The translations under genes and the position numbers were made by a program. DNA of 64,000 nucleotides from Pseudofrankia sp. DC12 (lineage in GTDB: Bacteria; Actinomycetota; Actinomycetes; Frankiales; Frankiaceae): NCBI RefSeq assembly GCF_000966285.1, contig NZ_KQ031391.1, positions 3,445,208 to 3,509,207 of the forward strand, read 5' to 3'. Below, one piece after another: positions 1 to 7,676 of the stretch. Every line of letters begins with the position of its first letter. Positions within the stretch are counted from its first letter, which is position 1. The notes beneath the pieces are model-generated. The model saw only the letters and a list, made by a program, of their open reading frames with translations. It was not told where the DNA came from and did not search any database.

Positions 1-279
1 TTGGCCTATCCGGTCGCGGGGACCGCCGCGGCCGCCGTGGTGGTCGTCATCGTGGTCGCGCTGGTCGACCCGTCGCCGGGGCGGCACGTGCGCGGGCTGC
101 TGATCCTGCTGGCCCTGGTCGGGCTGCTGGCGGCGGCGTGTGGCTGGGTGCGCACGGTCTGGCACGGGCCGACGGACGGTCCGGGCGCCGACGCCCCGAC
201 GGACGGGCCCTCGTCCCCGGCGCACTCCGCCGCGCGGCCCCGAGACGGCGAGCGTCAGGTCGTCCGACACGTCGAGTAA
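1..279 (+). CDS. Small membrane protein, probably 5'-truncated by window edge
   Basis: Reading frame open from the first base, ending in TAA at 277-279. The visible 92 residues contain two hydrophobic segments (about residues 5-21 and 33-50), the second followed by a Gly/Asp/Pro-rich hydrophilic tail. The TTG at base 1 could be a real start, but no upstream sequence is available to show a ribosome binding site, so this may be the C-terminus of a longer membrane protein. I do not recognise the family. It ends about 250 bases before rpsF on the same strand. Confidence 0.45.
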   Translation: MAYPVAGTAAAAVVVVIVVALVDPSPGRHVRGLLILLALVGLLAAACGWVRTVWHGPTDGPGADAPTDGPSSPAHSAARPRDGERQVVRHVE

Positions 280-344
280 GCTCGACGCGACGTGACGCCC
301 GCTCCTATACCGGGTGTCGTCGACACATCTTCGCGGCTCCAGCT

Positions 345-371
345 GTAGGACGTCAGCGGTAGGACGTCAGC
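345..371 (+). repeat. Direct repeat GTAGGACGTCAGC in rpsF leader
   Basis: Two identical 13-base copies at 345-357 and 359-371, one base apart, in the 250-base gap before rpsF. The gap should also hold the promoter and 5' leader of the ribosomal operon. Whether the repeat is an operator or the leader carries an S6:S18 autoregulatory structure cannot be decided by eye. Confidence 0.5.
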
Positions 372-532
372 TTCAGAGCCTCAGCCTCACGGCTGGGCCG
401 CCAACGATGTGCCGAGCGTCTGCTCTGCCGGCGGAGCCGCTCGTTCGAGTGGCGTCGTCCGTCGGTACAGCACTGTCCTCCTGCCACGGGCACGTCCCGC
501 GGCCGCCGAGTCCACAGGAGGTGGGTTCAGCC

Positions 533-862
533 TTGGCACGTCATTACGAGCTCATGGTCATCCTCGACCCCGATCTCGAAGAGCGCACCGTCTCCCCGTC
601 CCTCGACCAGTTCCTCAGCGTCGTCCGCAACGGCGGCGGCGCGGTCGAGAAGGTCGACGTCTGGGGCCGGCGCCGGCTCGCCTACGAGATCCGCAAGAGC
701 CACGAGGGCATCTACGCCGTCATCGATCTGCACGCCGAGCCGGACGTGGTCGCCGAGCTCGACCGGCAGCTCACGCTCAACGAGTCGGTCATCCGCACCA
801 AGGTCATCCGACTGCCGGAAGCGAAGAAGCCGCGCGCCGCCCGTCGGCCGGTCGCCGCTTAA
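533..862 (+). CDS. rpsF: 30S ribosomal protein S6
   Basis: Component of the small ribosomal subunit that binds 16S rRNA as a complex with S18. The 109-residue product opens with [13 protein letters not shown], matches S6 throughout (core ending near [12 protein letters not shown]) and has a short basic Ala/Pro/Arg tail. The start is TTG at 533, chosen because AGGAGG lies at 516-521; an in-frame GTG at 521 would overlap that site and add four residues not expected in S6. First gene of the rpsF-ssb-rpsR-rplI cluster, transcribed in one direction with dnaB further downstream. Confidence 0.95.
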   Translation: MARHYELMVILDPDLEERTVSPSLDQFLSVVRNGGGAVEKVDVWGRRRLAYEIRKSHEGIYAVIDLHAEPDVVAELDRQLTLNESVIRTKVIRLPEAKKPRAARRPVAA

Positions 863-915
863 CACCGTGTCAATCGAGGCCAACCACAGGCCTTGCGGGA
901 CTGGGGGCACAAGCC

Positions 916-1524
916 ATGGCCGGTGAGACCGTCATCACGGTTGTCGGCAACCTGACCAGCGATCCGGAGCTGCGGTTCACCCCGAACGGGGCGGCTGTCG
1001 CGAGCTTCACCGTCGCGTCGACCCCGCGCACGCTCGACCGCGCCACCAACGAGTGGAAGGACGGCGAAGCGCTGTTCCTTCGCTGCTCGATCTGGCGGCA
1101 GGCGGCCGAGCACGTCGCGGAGTCGCTGCAGAAGGGCGCCCGGGTGATCGTCCAGGGCCGCCTCAAGCAGCGCACCTTCGAGACTCGCGAGGGCGAGAAG
1201 CGCACCGTCATCGAGCTCGACGTCGATGAGATCGGCCCGTCGCTGCGGTACGCGACCGCCAAGGTCGTTCGCGCCGCGCGCGGCGGCGGCCCGGGCGGTG
1301 GCGGCGGCTTCGACGGTGGCGGCTACTCCGGTGGCGGCCCCAGCGGTGGTGCCAGCGGCGCCAGCGCCGGTGGTGCCGGTGGTGCCGGTGGTGCCGGCGG
1401 CGGTGGCGGCTACCGGGGTGGAGGCCAGGGCGGCTCCTCGTCCGGTGGCGGCTACTCCGGTGGAGCCGTCGACGATCCCTGGTCGCAGTCGGCCGGCGGC
1501 TACTCGGACGAGCCCCCGTTCTAG
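916..1524 (+). CDS. ssb: Single-stranded DNA-binding protein
   Basis: Coats and protects single-stranded DNA during replication and repair. The 202-residue protein has an N-terminal OB fold (about 1-115; the start reads [18 protein letters not shown]), a long Gly/Ser-rich low-complexity linker (about 118-190) and the acidic C-terminal tip DEPPF that in bacterial SSBs docks partner proteins. ATG at 916 is the only start consistent with the fold; the frame is open further upstream but that part is out of frame with rpsF. It lies 53 bases after rpsF and 89 before rpsR, the usual actinobacterial order. Confidence 0.95.
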   Translation: MAGETVITVVGNLTSDPELRFTPNGAAVASFTVASTPRTLDRATNEWKDGEALFLRCSIWRQAAEHVAESLQKGARVIVQGRLKQRTFETREGEKRTVIELDVDEIGPSLRYATAKVVRAARGGGPGGGGGFDGGGYSGGGPSGGASGASAGGAGGAGGAGGGGGYRGGGQGGSSSGGGYSGGAVDDPWSQSAGGYSDEPPF

Positions 1525-1613
1525 GCACCACCCACGGTGCCCACGGGTGCGCGGCGCCCGTTGCGCGCTCTTGCGCGCCCTCATGACGTTTGTCTGAACC
1601 TAGGAGTGCACAC

Positions 1614-1850
1614 ATGGCCAAGGCGGCTGTGCGCAAGCCCAAGAAGAAGGTTTGCGTTTTCTGCAAGGACAAGACCGATTACATCGACTACAAGGACACG
1701 TCGCTGCTGCGGAAGTTCATCTCCGACCGCGGCAAGATCCGTGCCCGCCGTGTGACCGGCAACTGCAGCCAGCACCAGCGCGACGTCGCGATCGCGGTGA
1801 AGAACAGCCGCGAGATGGCGCTGCTGCCCTACACCTCGACCGCTCGCTGA
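1614..1850 (+). CDS. rpsR: 30S ribosomal protein S18
   Basis: Partner of S6 on the small-subunit platform. The 78-residue basic protein begins [12 protein letters not shown] and contains CVFC near residues 14-17 plus a further Cys in the TGNCSQH segment, so it is the cysteine-containing (zinc-binding, C+) form of S18. Start ATG at 1614 is preceded by TAGGAGTG at 1601-1608. It is followed after 16 bases by rplI, so the two are almost certainly cotranscribed. Confidence 0.95.
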   Translation: MAKAAVRKPKKKVCVFCKDKTDYIDYKDTSLLRKFISDRGKIRARRVTGNCSQHQRDVAIAVKNSREMALLPYTSTAR

Positions 1851-1866
1851 GGAGGGTGACGCCGAC

Positions 1867-2313
1867 ATGAAGCTCGTTCTCACCCACGAGGTGCCTGGTC
1901 TCGGCAGCCCCGGCGACATCGTCGAGGTCGCCGACGGTTACGGCCGCAACTACCTCGTCCCGAAGCAGTTCGCGATCGTGGCGACTCGCGGTGTCGAGCG
2001 CCAGGTCGACCAGATCAAGCGGGCCCGCTCGGCCCGTGAGGTCCGCGACCTCGGCCACGCGCAGGAGATCGCCGAGCAGCTCAAGGCACTGACGGTCACG
2101 CTGACGAGCCGCGCGGGCAAGGAGGGCCGGCTCTTCGGCTCGATCACGGCCGGCGACGTCACGGACGCCGTCACGCGGGCTGGCGGCCCGGCGCTGGACA
2201 AGCGCAAGGTGCAGCTCACCGCGCCGATCAAATCGCTCGGCCAGCACACCGTCGCGGTGCATCTGCACCCGGAGGTGACCGCCCAGGTCACGGTCCGCGT
2301 CTCCGCGGCCTGA
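1867..2313 (+). CDS. rplI: 50S ribosomal protein L9
   Basis: Large-subunit protein binding 23S rRNA near the L1 stalk. The 148-residue product has the canonical N-terminal domain (MKLVLTHEVPGLGSPGDIVE, then GYGRNYLVPKQFA) joined by the long central helix to the C-terminal domain, the full L9 length. GAGGAGGG just upstream (about 1850-1857) is a strong ribosome binding site. Last gene of the ribosomal cluster; a perfect hairpin follows ten bases after the stop. Confidence 0.96.
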   Translation: MKLVLTHEVPGLGSPGDIVEVADGYGRNYLVPKQFAIVATRGVERQVDQIKRARSAREVRDLGHAQEIAEQLKALTVTLTSRAGKEGRLFGSITAGDVTDAVTRAGGPALDKRKVQLTAPIKSLGQHTVAVHLHPEVTAQVTVRVSAA

Positions 2314-2322
2314 TCCACGGCT

Positions 2323-2354
2323 GCGGGTCCCGGGCGAGCTGGCCCGGGACCCGC
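2323..2354 (+). terminator. GC-rich hairpin after rplI
   Basis: Perfect 13-base arms at 2323-2335 and 2342-2354 with a six-base loop, starting ten bases after the rplI stop. There is no T-run, as is common for actinobacterial terminators. Position and strength fit termination of the rpsF-rplI transcript. Confidence 0.75.
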
Positions 2355-2372
2355 GCGACGTACTTGCTCTAC

Positions 2373-2427
2373 CACTGCCCGGTGTCCCGACAACCGTCTC
2401 GCGCGGTTGTCGGGACACCGGGCAGTG
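2373..2427. repeat. Very long perfect inverted repeat (24-bp stem)
   Basis: Arms at 2373-2396 and 2404-2427 are exact reverse complements around a seven-base centre. It follows the first hairpin by 18 bases. It is longer than needed for a terminator and has no T-run; it could be a second terminator, a protein-binding cruciform or a small mobile inverted repeat. Confidence 0.8.
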
Positions 2428-2541
2428 CCGTTCTCGGACCTTCCGCCCGCCCCCCGCCGGCTCATCGTGGCGGACGGTGCCCATGCATGGCCTGTGTTCA
2501 TCGTCCGGACGATTCATTCTCGGGTTTCGGCCGACTTTTCT

Positions 2542-2695
2542 CTGTCCACAGGCTGCGAGGGCAGATGCCCAGCACAGCGGGGAAATTTGAACGAAACGTG
2601 ACTTGGCTGTCCACAGTCCACCGACGGTCGTCCCGAGGCTTTCCCCAGGTACTACCGGCGTTGCCCACAGGTTATCCACACAGGACTGTGGATAA
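2542..2695. promoter_or_regulatory. Cluster of DnaA boxes upstream of dnaB
   Basis: Two perfect TTATCCACA boxes, one on each strand (2672-2680 plus; 2687-2695 minus), face each other across six bases. Three near-matches lie upstream: CTGTCCACA at 2542-2550 and 2607-2615, and TTGCCCACA at 2661-2669. The flanking DNA (about 2500-2700) is less GC-rich than its surroundings. The adjacent genes are not dnaA/dnaN, so this is more likely a DnaA-responsive control region or titration site than the origin itself. Confidence 0.75.
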
Positions 2696-2793
2696 CTGTT
2701 TGCTGGTCGCGCCTGCCAGCCCCTAAAGTCGGCCTCCGGTCGTACGTACGTTCTCTGTCGCGGGCGGCCCGCGGTCCCATCGCGGGTGCCTCC

Positions 2794-2831
2794 TTGACAA
2801 CGGGCTACCGTTCCTCGAACATTTGTTCGAG
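2794..2831 (+). promoter_or_regulatory. dnaB promoter with overlapping LexA (SOS) box
   Basis: A consensus -35 TTGACA at 2794-2799 is followed, 17 bases on, by a weak -10 (GAACAT, 2817-2822). Overlapping this -10 is the palindrome CTCGAACATTTGTTCGAG (2814-2831), an exact match to the actinobacterial LexA consensus TCGAAC-N4-GTTCGA. A repressor bound here would block RNA polymerase. dnaB starts at 2971, leaving a leader of about 140 bases in which I see nothing else. Confidence 0.75.
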
Positions 2832-2970
2832 AGTTGGGTTCGGGTGGTCGGCGATCCGAGTCGACGGCGATCCGAACGGGACGCCCGAGTGACGCGGCGG
2901 GTCGCGCCTTCGAGCCTGCGGCTCGGGGCGGTGCGTCAGAGTGGGCCGGCGCGGATGATCGAGGACAGGG

Positions 2971-4338
2971 GTGAGGCGGGTGACGGTCACCGACATCTCG
3001 CGCGGTGGCGGCCAGCCGCTGGAGCTCGACCGGACGCCCCCACACGACATCCCGGCTGAGCAGAGCGTGCTGGGCGGCATGCTGCTGTCGAAGGACGCGA
3101 TCGCCGACGTCGTCGAGGTTCTGCGGGCGACCGACTTCTACCGTCCGGCACACGCGACCGTGTTCGAGGTCGTCGGCGATCTCTACGGCCGCGGCGAGCC
3201 CGCCGACACAGTGAGCGTCGCCGCCGAGCTGGGCCGTCGCGAACTGCTGGAACGGGTCGGTGGCGCCGGCTACCTGCACACCCTGATCTCCAGCGTGCCG
3301 ACCGCGGCGAACGCCGGCTACTACGCCCATATCGTCGCCGAGAAGGCCGTGCTCCGCCGGCTCGCCGAAGCTGGCACCCGGATCGTCCAGCTCGCCTATG
3401 GGCCCGCCCACGATGTCGACGCCCTGGTCGACCGCGCGCAGGCCGCCGTCTACGACGTCACCGAGCGCCGTGGTACCGACGACTACGCGCCCCTCGGCGA
3501 CCTGCTCAACCCGGCGCTCGAGGAGATCGAGGCGATCGCGGGCCACGACGGCGCCCTCACCGGCGTTCCCACCGGCTTCGCCGACCTCGACGAACTGACG
3601 AACGGCCTGCACGGCGGGCAGCTCTGGATCGTCGCCGCTCGGCCCGCGGTCGGTAAGTCGACCCTGGGCCTGGACTTCGCGCGGGCGGCCTCGATCAAGC
3701 ACGGCCTGGCGTCGGTCATCTTCTCGCTGGAGATGAGCCGCATGGAGATCACGATGCGGCTGCTGTCCGCCGAGGCACGTGTCTCCCTGCAGAACATCCG
3801 GACCGGGCGGCTCACCGACGAGGACTGGGCCCGCCTGGCCCGGCGGATGGGTGAGGTGGCCGAGGCGCCGCTGTTCATCGACGACAGCCCGAACCTGACC
3901 ATGATGGAGATCCGCGCGAAGGCCCGCCGGCTGCGGCAGCGCAACGACCTGCGCCTGATCATCCTCGACTACCTCCAGCTGATGTCCTCGCCGAAGCGGG
4001 TGGAGAGCCGTCAGCAGGAGGTCAGCGAGATCTCACGGTCACTCAAGCTGCTCGCCAAGGAGCTGGAGATTCCCGTGGTCGCGATATCCCAGCTGAACCG
4101 CGCCTCCGAGCAGCGCGCGGACAAGCGGCCCCAGGTCTCCGACCTTCGCGAGTCCGGATCGCTGGAACAGGACGCCGACGCCGTCATTCTTCTCTACCGC
4201 GAGGACACCGTCGAAAAGGAGTCGGCCCGGGCCGGCGAGGCGGACCTCATCATCGCGAAGCACAGAAATGGCCCGACGGGCACGGTGACCGTCGCCTTCC
4301 AGGGGCACTACTCCCGCTTCGTCGACATGGCCAACTAG
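2971..4338 (+). CDS. dnaB: Replicative DNA helicase DnaB
   Basis: Hexameric 5'-3' helicase that unwinds the fork and recruits primase. The 455-residue protein has the N-terminal domain (about 25-130, beginning PHDIPAEQSVLGGML), a linker, and the RecA-like motor with Walker A ARPAVGKST (223-231), Walker B LIILDYLQL (329-337), and the arginine-rich SQLNRASEQR and DLRESGSLEQDAD motifs near 373-403. Length is normal and no intein interrupts the P-loop, unlike in some actinobacteria. GTG at 2971 is the first plausible start; GTG at 2980 is possible. A LexA-type site overlaps its promoter and DnaA boxes lie further upstream. Confidence 0.96.
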   Translation: MRRVTVTDISRGGGQPLELDRTPPHDIPAEQSVLGGMLLSKDAIADVVEVLRATDFYRPAHATVFEVVGDLYGRGEPADTVSVAAELGRRELLERVGGAGYLHTLISSVPTAANAGYYAHIVAEKAVLRRLAEAGTRIVQLAYGPAHDVDALVDRAQAAVYDVTERRGTDDYAPLGDLLNPALEEIEAIAGHDGALTGVPTGFADLDELTNGLHGGQLWIVAARPAVGKSTLGLDFARAASIKHGLASVIFSLEMSRMEITMRLLSAEARVSLQNIRTGRLTDEDWARLARRMGEVAEAPLFIDDSPNLTMMEIRAKARRLRQRNDLRLIILDYLQLMSSPKRVESRQQEVSEISRSLKLLAKELEIPVVAISQLNRASEQRADKRPQVSDLRESGSLEQDADAVILLYREDTVEKESARAGEADLIIAKHRNGPTGTVTVAFQGHYSRFVDMAN

Positions 4339-4404
4339 GGTTCCTGCCAGGCGGGCAGGTCGTTCACCCACGCGGCTGATCGCTGGCGCGGGAGGAGGCG
4401 GCGG

Positions 4405-5466
4405 ATGGGCACACGGGTGCCGGTGATCGCGCTCACGGGCTACCTGGGCGCGGGCAAGACCACGGTGCTCAACCACCTGCTCCGGGCGCCAGGAGCGCGT
4501 ATCGGGGTGGTGGTCAACGACTTTGGTGCGATCAACGTCGACGCCGCGCTGATCACGGGTCAGGTGGACGAGCCGGCCGCGATCACGGGCGGCTGCGTGT
4601 GCTGCGTGCCGGACACGGACGGCCTGGACGACGCGCTGGAGAAGCTCACCCAGCCTCGGCTGCGGCTGGACGCGGTTCTCGTGGAGGCGAGCGGCGTCGC
4701 CGACCCACCGGCCCTGGCCCGGCTCATCCAGTTCAGCGGTGTGCGCCGGATGCGTCCGGGCGGCCTGGTCGACGTGATCGACGCTGGCGCGTACTTCGAC
4801 ACCGTCGACACCGGCGGACCGCCGCCGGCCAGGTTCGCGGCGGCCTCGCTCGTCGTGATCAACAAGACCGACCTCATCCCGGCCGCGCTCCGCGCCGACA
4901 CGGTGGCTCGGATCGCCGACCGGGTGCACGAGGCGAACCCCCGCGCCCACCTCGTCGACACGTCGCACGGCCGCGTCGACCCGGCTCTCGTGTTCGACGC
5001 CGCGAGCACGCATGACCCGGTCGACGAGCTCCCGTTCGCCGCCGCGGCCAGGGAGGACCTCGGCGTCCAGGACCTCGTCGCGCGGAGCCCTGGCTCTCGC
5101 GGCCCTGGCGCGCAGCATCATCGGCACGTCCGGGCGGTGACGGTGCCGGCCACCGGCCTGGTGGACCCCGGCCCGCTGGTCGACCTGCTCGAAGACCCAC
5201 CCGCGGGGGCCTACCGTCTCAAGGGCACCGTGACGGTGGATACCGGGCGAGGCCCGCGTGGCTTCGTGGTCAACATCGTCGGGCCGCAGATTCACGTCGC
5301 GGCAAGGCCAGCGGCAGGCGGCCCCGACGGGCTGGTCGCGATCGGCCTGCACCTCGACCAGGTCGCCGCCCGGGCCCGCCTTGAGGCCGCCCTGCGGCCC
5401 TGCGGCGGCCGGCCGGCCGCGGACGGCGTGCGTCGCCTCACCCGCTACCGCCGCCTTAGCGGCTGA
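4405..5466 (+). CDS. CobW/YjiA-family G3E GTPase (putative metal chaperone)
   Basis: Members of this P-loop family deliver metals, often zinc or cobalt, to target enzymes at the cost of GTP. The 353-residue protein has Walker A GYLGAGKTT (12-20), the family metal-binding motif GGCVCC (about 62-67), an EASGVADP switch region, NKTD for guanine recognition (about 153) and a C-terminal CobW_C-like domain (from about 245). A strong site GGAGGAGG at 4391-4398 precedes ATG 4405. Between about 225 and 240 there is a histidine-containing linker (QHHRH). It lies 66 bases after dnaB; no zinc or cobalamin genes adjoin it, though a zur gene lies at the far end of the window. Substrate metal unknown. Confidence 0.88.
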   Translation: MGTRVPVIALTGYLGAGKTTVLNHLLRAPGARIGVVVNDFGAINVDAALITGQVDEPAAITGGCVCCVPDTDGLDDALEKLTQPRLRLDAVLVEASGVADPPALARLIQFSGVRRMRPGGLVDVIDAGAYFDTVDTGGPPPARFAAASLVVINKTDLIPAALRADTVARIADRVHEANPRAHLVDTSHGRVDPALVFDAASTHDPVDELPFAAAAREDLGVQDLVARSPGSRGPGAQHHRHVRAVTVPATGLVDPGPLVDLLEDPPAGAYRLKGTVTVDTGRGPRGFVVNIVGPQIHVAARPAAGGPDGLVAIGLHLDQVAARARLEAALRPCGGRPAADGVRRLTRYRRLSG

Positions 5467-5629
5467 CGACGGGTTTGACCGTGGTTTTCGGCCACCTCTG
5501 AGCCTCGCGGGGGTGACCGCTCGGTGCCGGGACAGGGCGTCATGGCGTGGCGTCGCCGGCGCGGAAGGTGTTGGTTGGTCACGGTCGCCGCCCGGCGCCA
5601 GTAGACGTCCACGGCGAAAGGTCAGCACT

Positions 5630-6130
5630 GTGCTTGAGACGGACCGGCTGTTGCTCCGCCCGCTGCGGCTGGCCGACGTCGACGACTTCGTGGCCCTGCA
5701 CTCCGACGACCGGGTGAACCGTTTCGTCGGCTCCTACACGCGGGACCAGGCGCTGGCCCGGCTGGGGACCGTCGAGCAGCAGTGGGAACAGCGGGGGCAC
5801 GGACTGTTCGCCGTTCTGGACAGGACCACGGGCGAGTTCGTCGGCCGGGTCGGGCCGCAGTTCTGGGACCAGTTCGGCGAGGTCGAGATCGCGTGGACGC
5901 TGCGCGCCGAGAGGTGGGGCCAGGGCCTCGCCACCGAGGCGGCCCGAGCCTGCGTCGACTGGGCGTTCGAGCACCTTGACGAGCATTGTCTGGTTGCCTA
6001 CATCCACCCCGAGAACGCGGCCTCGCACCGCGTCGCGCAGCGGTTGGGCTTCACCGTCCTGCGTGCGGACGTCCTGTTCGACAAGCCGGTAGTCGTCTAT
6101 GCCCTGAACCGGCCGGCTCCTCGCGCCTGA
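5630..6130 (+). CDS. GNAT-family N-acetyltransferase (RimJ/RimL type)
   Basis: Probable acetyl-CoA-dependent acyltransferase acting on an amine or protein N-terminus. The 166-residue product opens LETDRLLLRPLRLADVDDF, typical of the RimJ/RimL-like group, and carries the acetyl-CoA-binding segment around GQGLATEAARACVDWAF (about 104-120) and the late NAASHRVAQRLGF motif (about 134-146). GTG at 5630 is chosen over upstream in-frame codons because AAAGG lies eight bases before it and similarity begins there. Stands alone between the CobW gene and a convergent gene pair. Substrate not predictable. Confidence 0.85.
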   Translation: MLETDRLLLRPLRLADVDDFVALHSDDRVNRFVGSYTRDQALARLGTVEQQWEQRGHGLFAVLDRTTGEFVGRVGPQFWDQFGEVEIAWTLRAERWGQGLATEAARACVDWAFEHLDEHCLVAYIHPENAASHRVAQRLGFTVLRADVLFDKPVVVYALNRPAPRA

Positions 6131-6193
6131 CGGTACGTGCGATCGGGCCGTCAGCCGACTCGCGCCTGCCACCGGCCGTTTGGGTCGTGCCGC

Positions 6194-6209
6194 GCGTTCC
6201 GCGGAACGC
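6194..6209. repeat. 16-bp perfect palindrome
   Basis: GCGTTCCGCGGAACGC reads identically on both strands, in the 263-base gap between two convergent genes (acetyltransferase stop 6130; membrane protein stop 6394). Could contribute to bidirectional termination or be a binding site. Nothing else stands out in this gap. Confidence 0.45.
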
Positions 6210-6393
6210 CAAGGTCGTTGACGGCGTCTGCCGGTGGCTCGCGGGCCGAGGGAGAGGGCGCAGCTGAACTCGCCCGCCGAGGTCCGCGCCGGGCTGATCG
6301 ACTTCAGGTCCGGGGCGCCGTCGTGGGCAGCCGCTGCCCGACAAGGAAGACGATCTCCACGTTCCGCGGGGCGCGGTGATCGTCGTGCGCGAC

Positions 6394-7032
6394 TTACTCG
6401 GCCGGGGTGGTCGGAGGGGCGGGGTCGGCAGGAGGAGGGACGACCCAGGGCACGCCGGGGGTGCGCGGCTGGTTGGGGATGCCCTCGGCCTCGGGGTGGG
6501 CGGCCGGCTGGCTGGGTGGCGCCGGTGGCGGCGGACCATAGCCCGGGTAGCCGGGATGAGGAGGGTAACCAGGTTGCTGGCCGTAGCCCGGCGGGCGGTA
6601 GGCGGGGTGGCCGTAGGCCGGCTGGTTCGCGCCGGGGTAGCCCTGCTGCAGCGCTCCCGGATAGCCCGGCTGCTGGCCGGCCGCGACGCCCGGTCCCGTC
6701 GGCCGGCCCGGACCGCGTCCGGGGAAGCGGCTGCGCAGCAGTCGGTTGAGCCACCAGGCCAGCGCGAGTGACGCGAGCATGCCGACAAACGGTCCAGCCT
6801 GGTGGTGCCGGTCCCCGCTCTTCGTCCGTGCGCCCGCGGCGAGCAGGTAGATCGTCATGATCGCGATGAAGACGTAGCCACTGACGAAGAAATGGAAGAA
6901 GCGCAGCCGCAGCCGGGCGACCACGTCCCGCAGGAACACCGCCGGCAGGATCCAGATGCCGAAGCCGAACACGGCCGCGGTCAACGGTGAGAAGACCAGG
7001 AACCCGAAGAACTGCTTGAAGAAGTCGCCCAT
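6394..7032 (-). CDS. Multi-pass membrane protein with Pro/Gly/Tyr-rich tail
   Basis: Family not recognised. The 212-residue protein has three hydrophobic segments in its first half (about 8-33, 47-66 and 83-97) followed by about 110 residues rich in Gly, Pro, Tyr and Gln with repeated PGY/PGYPG motifs, ending in a proline-rich stretch. Such tails on the cytoplasmic side of small actinobacterial membrane proteins are common, and no function should be read from them. ATG at 7032 is taken as the start because the hydrophobic N-terminus begins there; the frame is open upstream but enters the neighbour. It lies 29 bases downstream of the monooxygenase-like gene on the same strand, probably cotranscribed. 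Confidence 0.7.
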   Translation of the reverse strand: MGDFFKQFFGFLVFSPLTAAVFGFGIWILPAVFLRDVVARLRLRFFHFFVSGYVFIAIMTIYLLAAGARTKSGDRHHQAGPFVGMLASLALAWWLNRLLRSRFPGRGPGRPTGPGVAAGQQPGYPGALQQGYPGANQPAYGHPAYRPPGYGQQPGYPPHPGYPGYGPPPPAPPSQPAAHPEAEGIPNQPRTPGVPWVVPPPADPAPPTTPAE

Positions 7033-7061
7033 GCCGGGCCCCGCCGCCTGAGACCGTGCCG

Positions 7062-7415
7062 TCAGGCCGCGCCGGCCGTGGCGTCCGCCGACGCCTCGAC
7101 GCTGGCGACGTGTTCGACCGACGGCGTTCCGGCGAAGAACGGCCCGATCGCCGCACGCCAGCGCCCGAAGCCAGCGGAGCCGCGGAAGCCCTCGGTGTGC
7201 GCTTCGAGAGTGGCCCACTCGACGATCAGCACGAACGAGCTCGGTGACTCGACTCCACGGCTCATCCGGATCGATCGGCAGCCTGGCGTGTTGGCGATCT
7301 CATGCCGAACCGTGCGGTAGGCGGCCACGAAGTCGCTCTCCGTACCTGGTTTCACGTCAAACCTTGCGATCTCCGTAACGGGGGTGCCGCCCGCCGCCGG
7401 CCCGGTAACGCTCAT
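7062..7415 (-). CDS. Antibiotic biosynthesis monooxygenase (ABM)-fold protein
   Basis: Dimeric ferredoxin-like fold protein; members include cofactor-free monooxygenases and haem-degrading enzymes, but many are uncharacterised. The 117-residue product has a core from about 14 to 98 (EIARFDVKPGTESDFVAAYR, then PGCRSIRMSRGVESPSSFVL and EWATLEAHTEGFRGS), the typical ABM pattern, followed by an Ala-rich tail. ATG at 7415 gives a short non-conserved extension. It is divergent from the WD40 kinase gene (261 bases between the starts, where no clear promoter motif could be picked) and upstream of a membrane protein gene. Substrate unknown. Confidence 0.8.
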   Translation of the reverse strand: MSVTGPAAGGTPVTEIARFDVKPGTESDFVAAYRTVRHEIANTPGCRSIRMSRGVESPSSFVLIVEWATLEAHTEGFRGSAGFGRWRAAIGPFFAGTPSVEHVASVEASADATAGAA

Positions 7416-7676
7416 GCCGCAAGTCTGGCACCCGCACCGCCGCCTCCGCTGCCGGCCCGGGACTCCGCCGGCCCGGGACTCTTGGCCCAGGGGCGCCTCC
7501 GGCCGCGGACTCCTCTGCCCAGAACTGCTTGGGCCGGGGACTTCGCCGGCTCACGCGAGAGTGGTGCCAGTCAGCGACGTGTCCGCATCCGGACGGGATC
7601 GCGAACCCGGGCGAACCGGCGTAGCGGCACGAATATCCTTCGTCCTGACGATCAGGGCGACGAAGGCGTCGGCGCG

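Noticed and set aside
1208-1672. Minus-strand Arg/His-rich open frames opposite ssb
   Set aside because: They are shadows of the Gly-rich ssb tail codons (GGT/GGC complement) and have repetitive, non-protein-like composition.
2542-2695. Chromosomal replication origin (oriC)
   Set aside because: Only two perfect DnaA boxes and no dnaA or dnaN next to them; actinobacterial oriC is usually between dnaA and dnaN with many more boxes.
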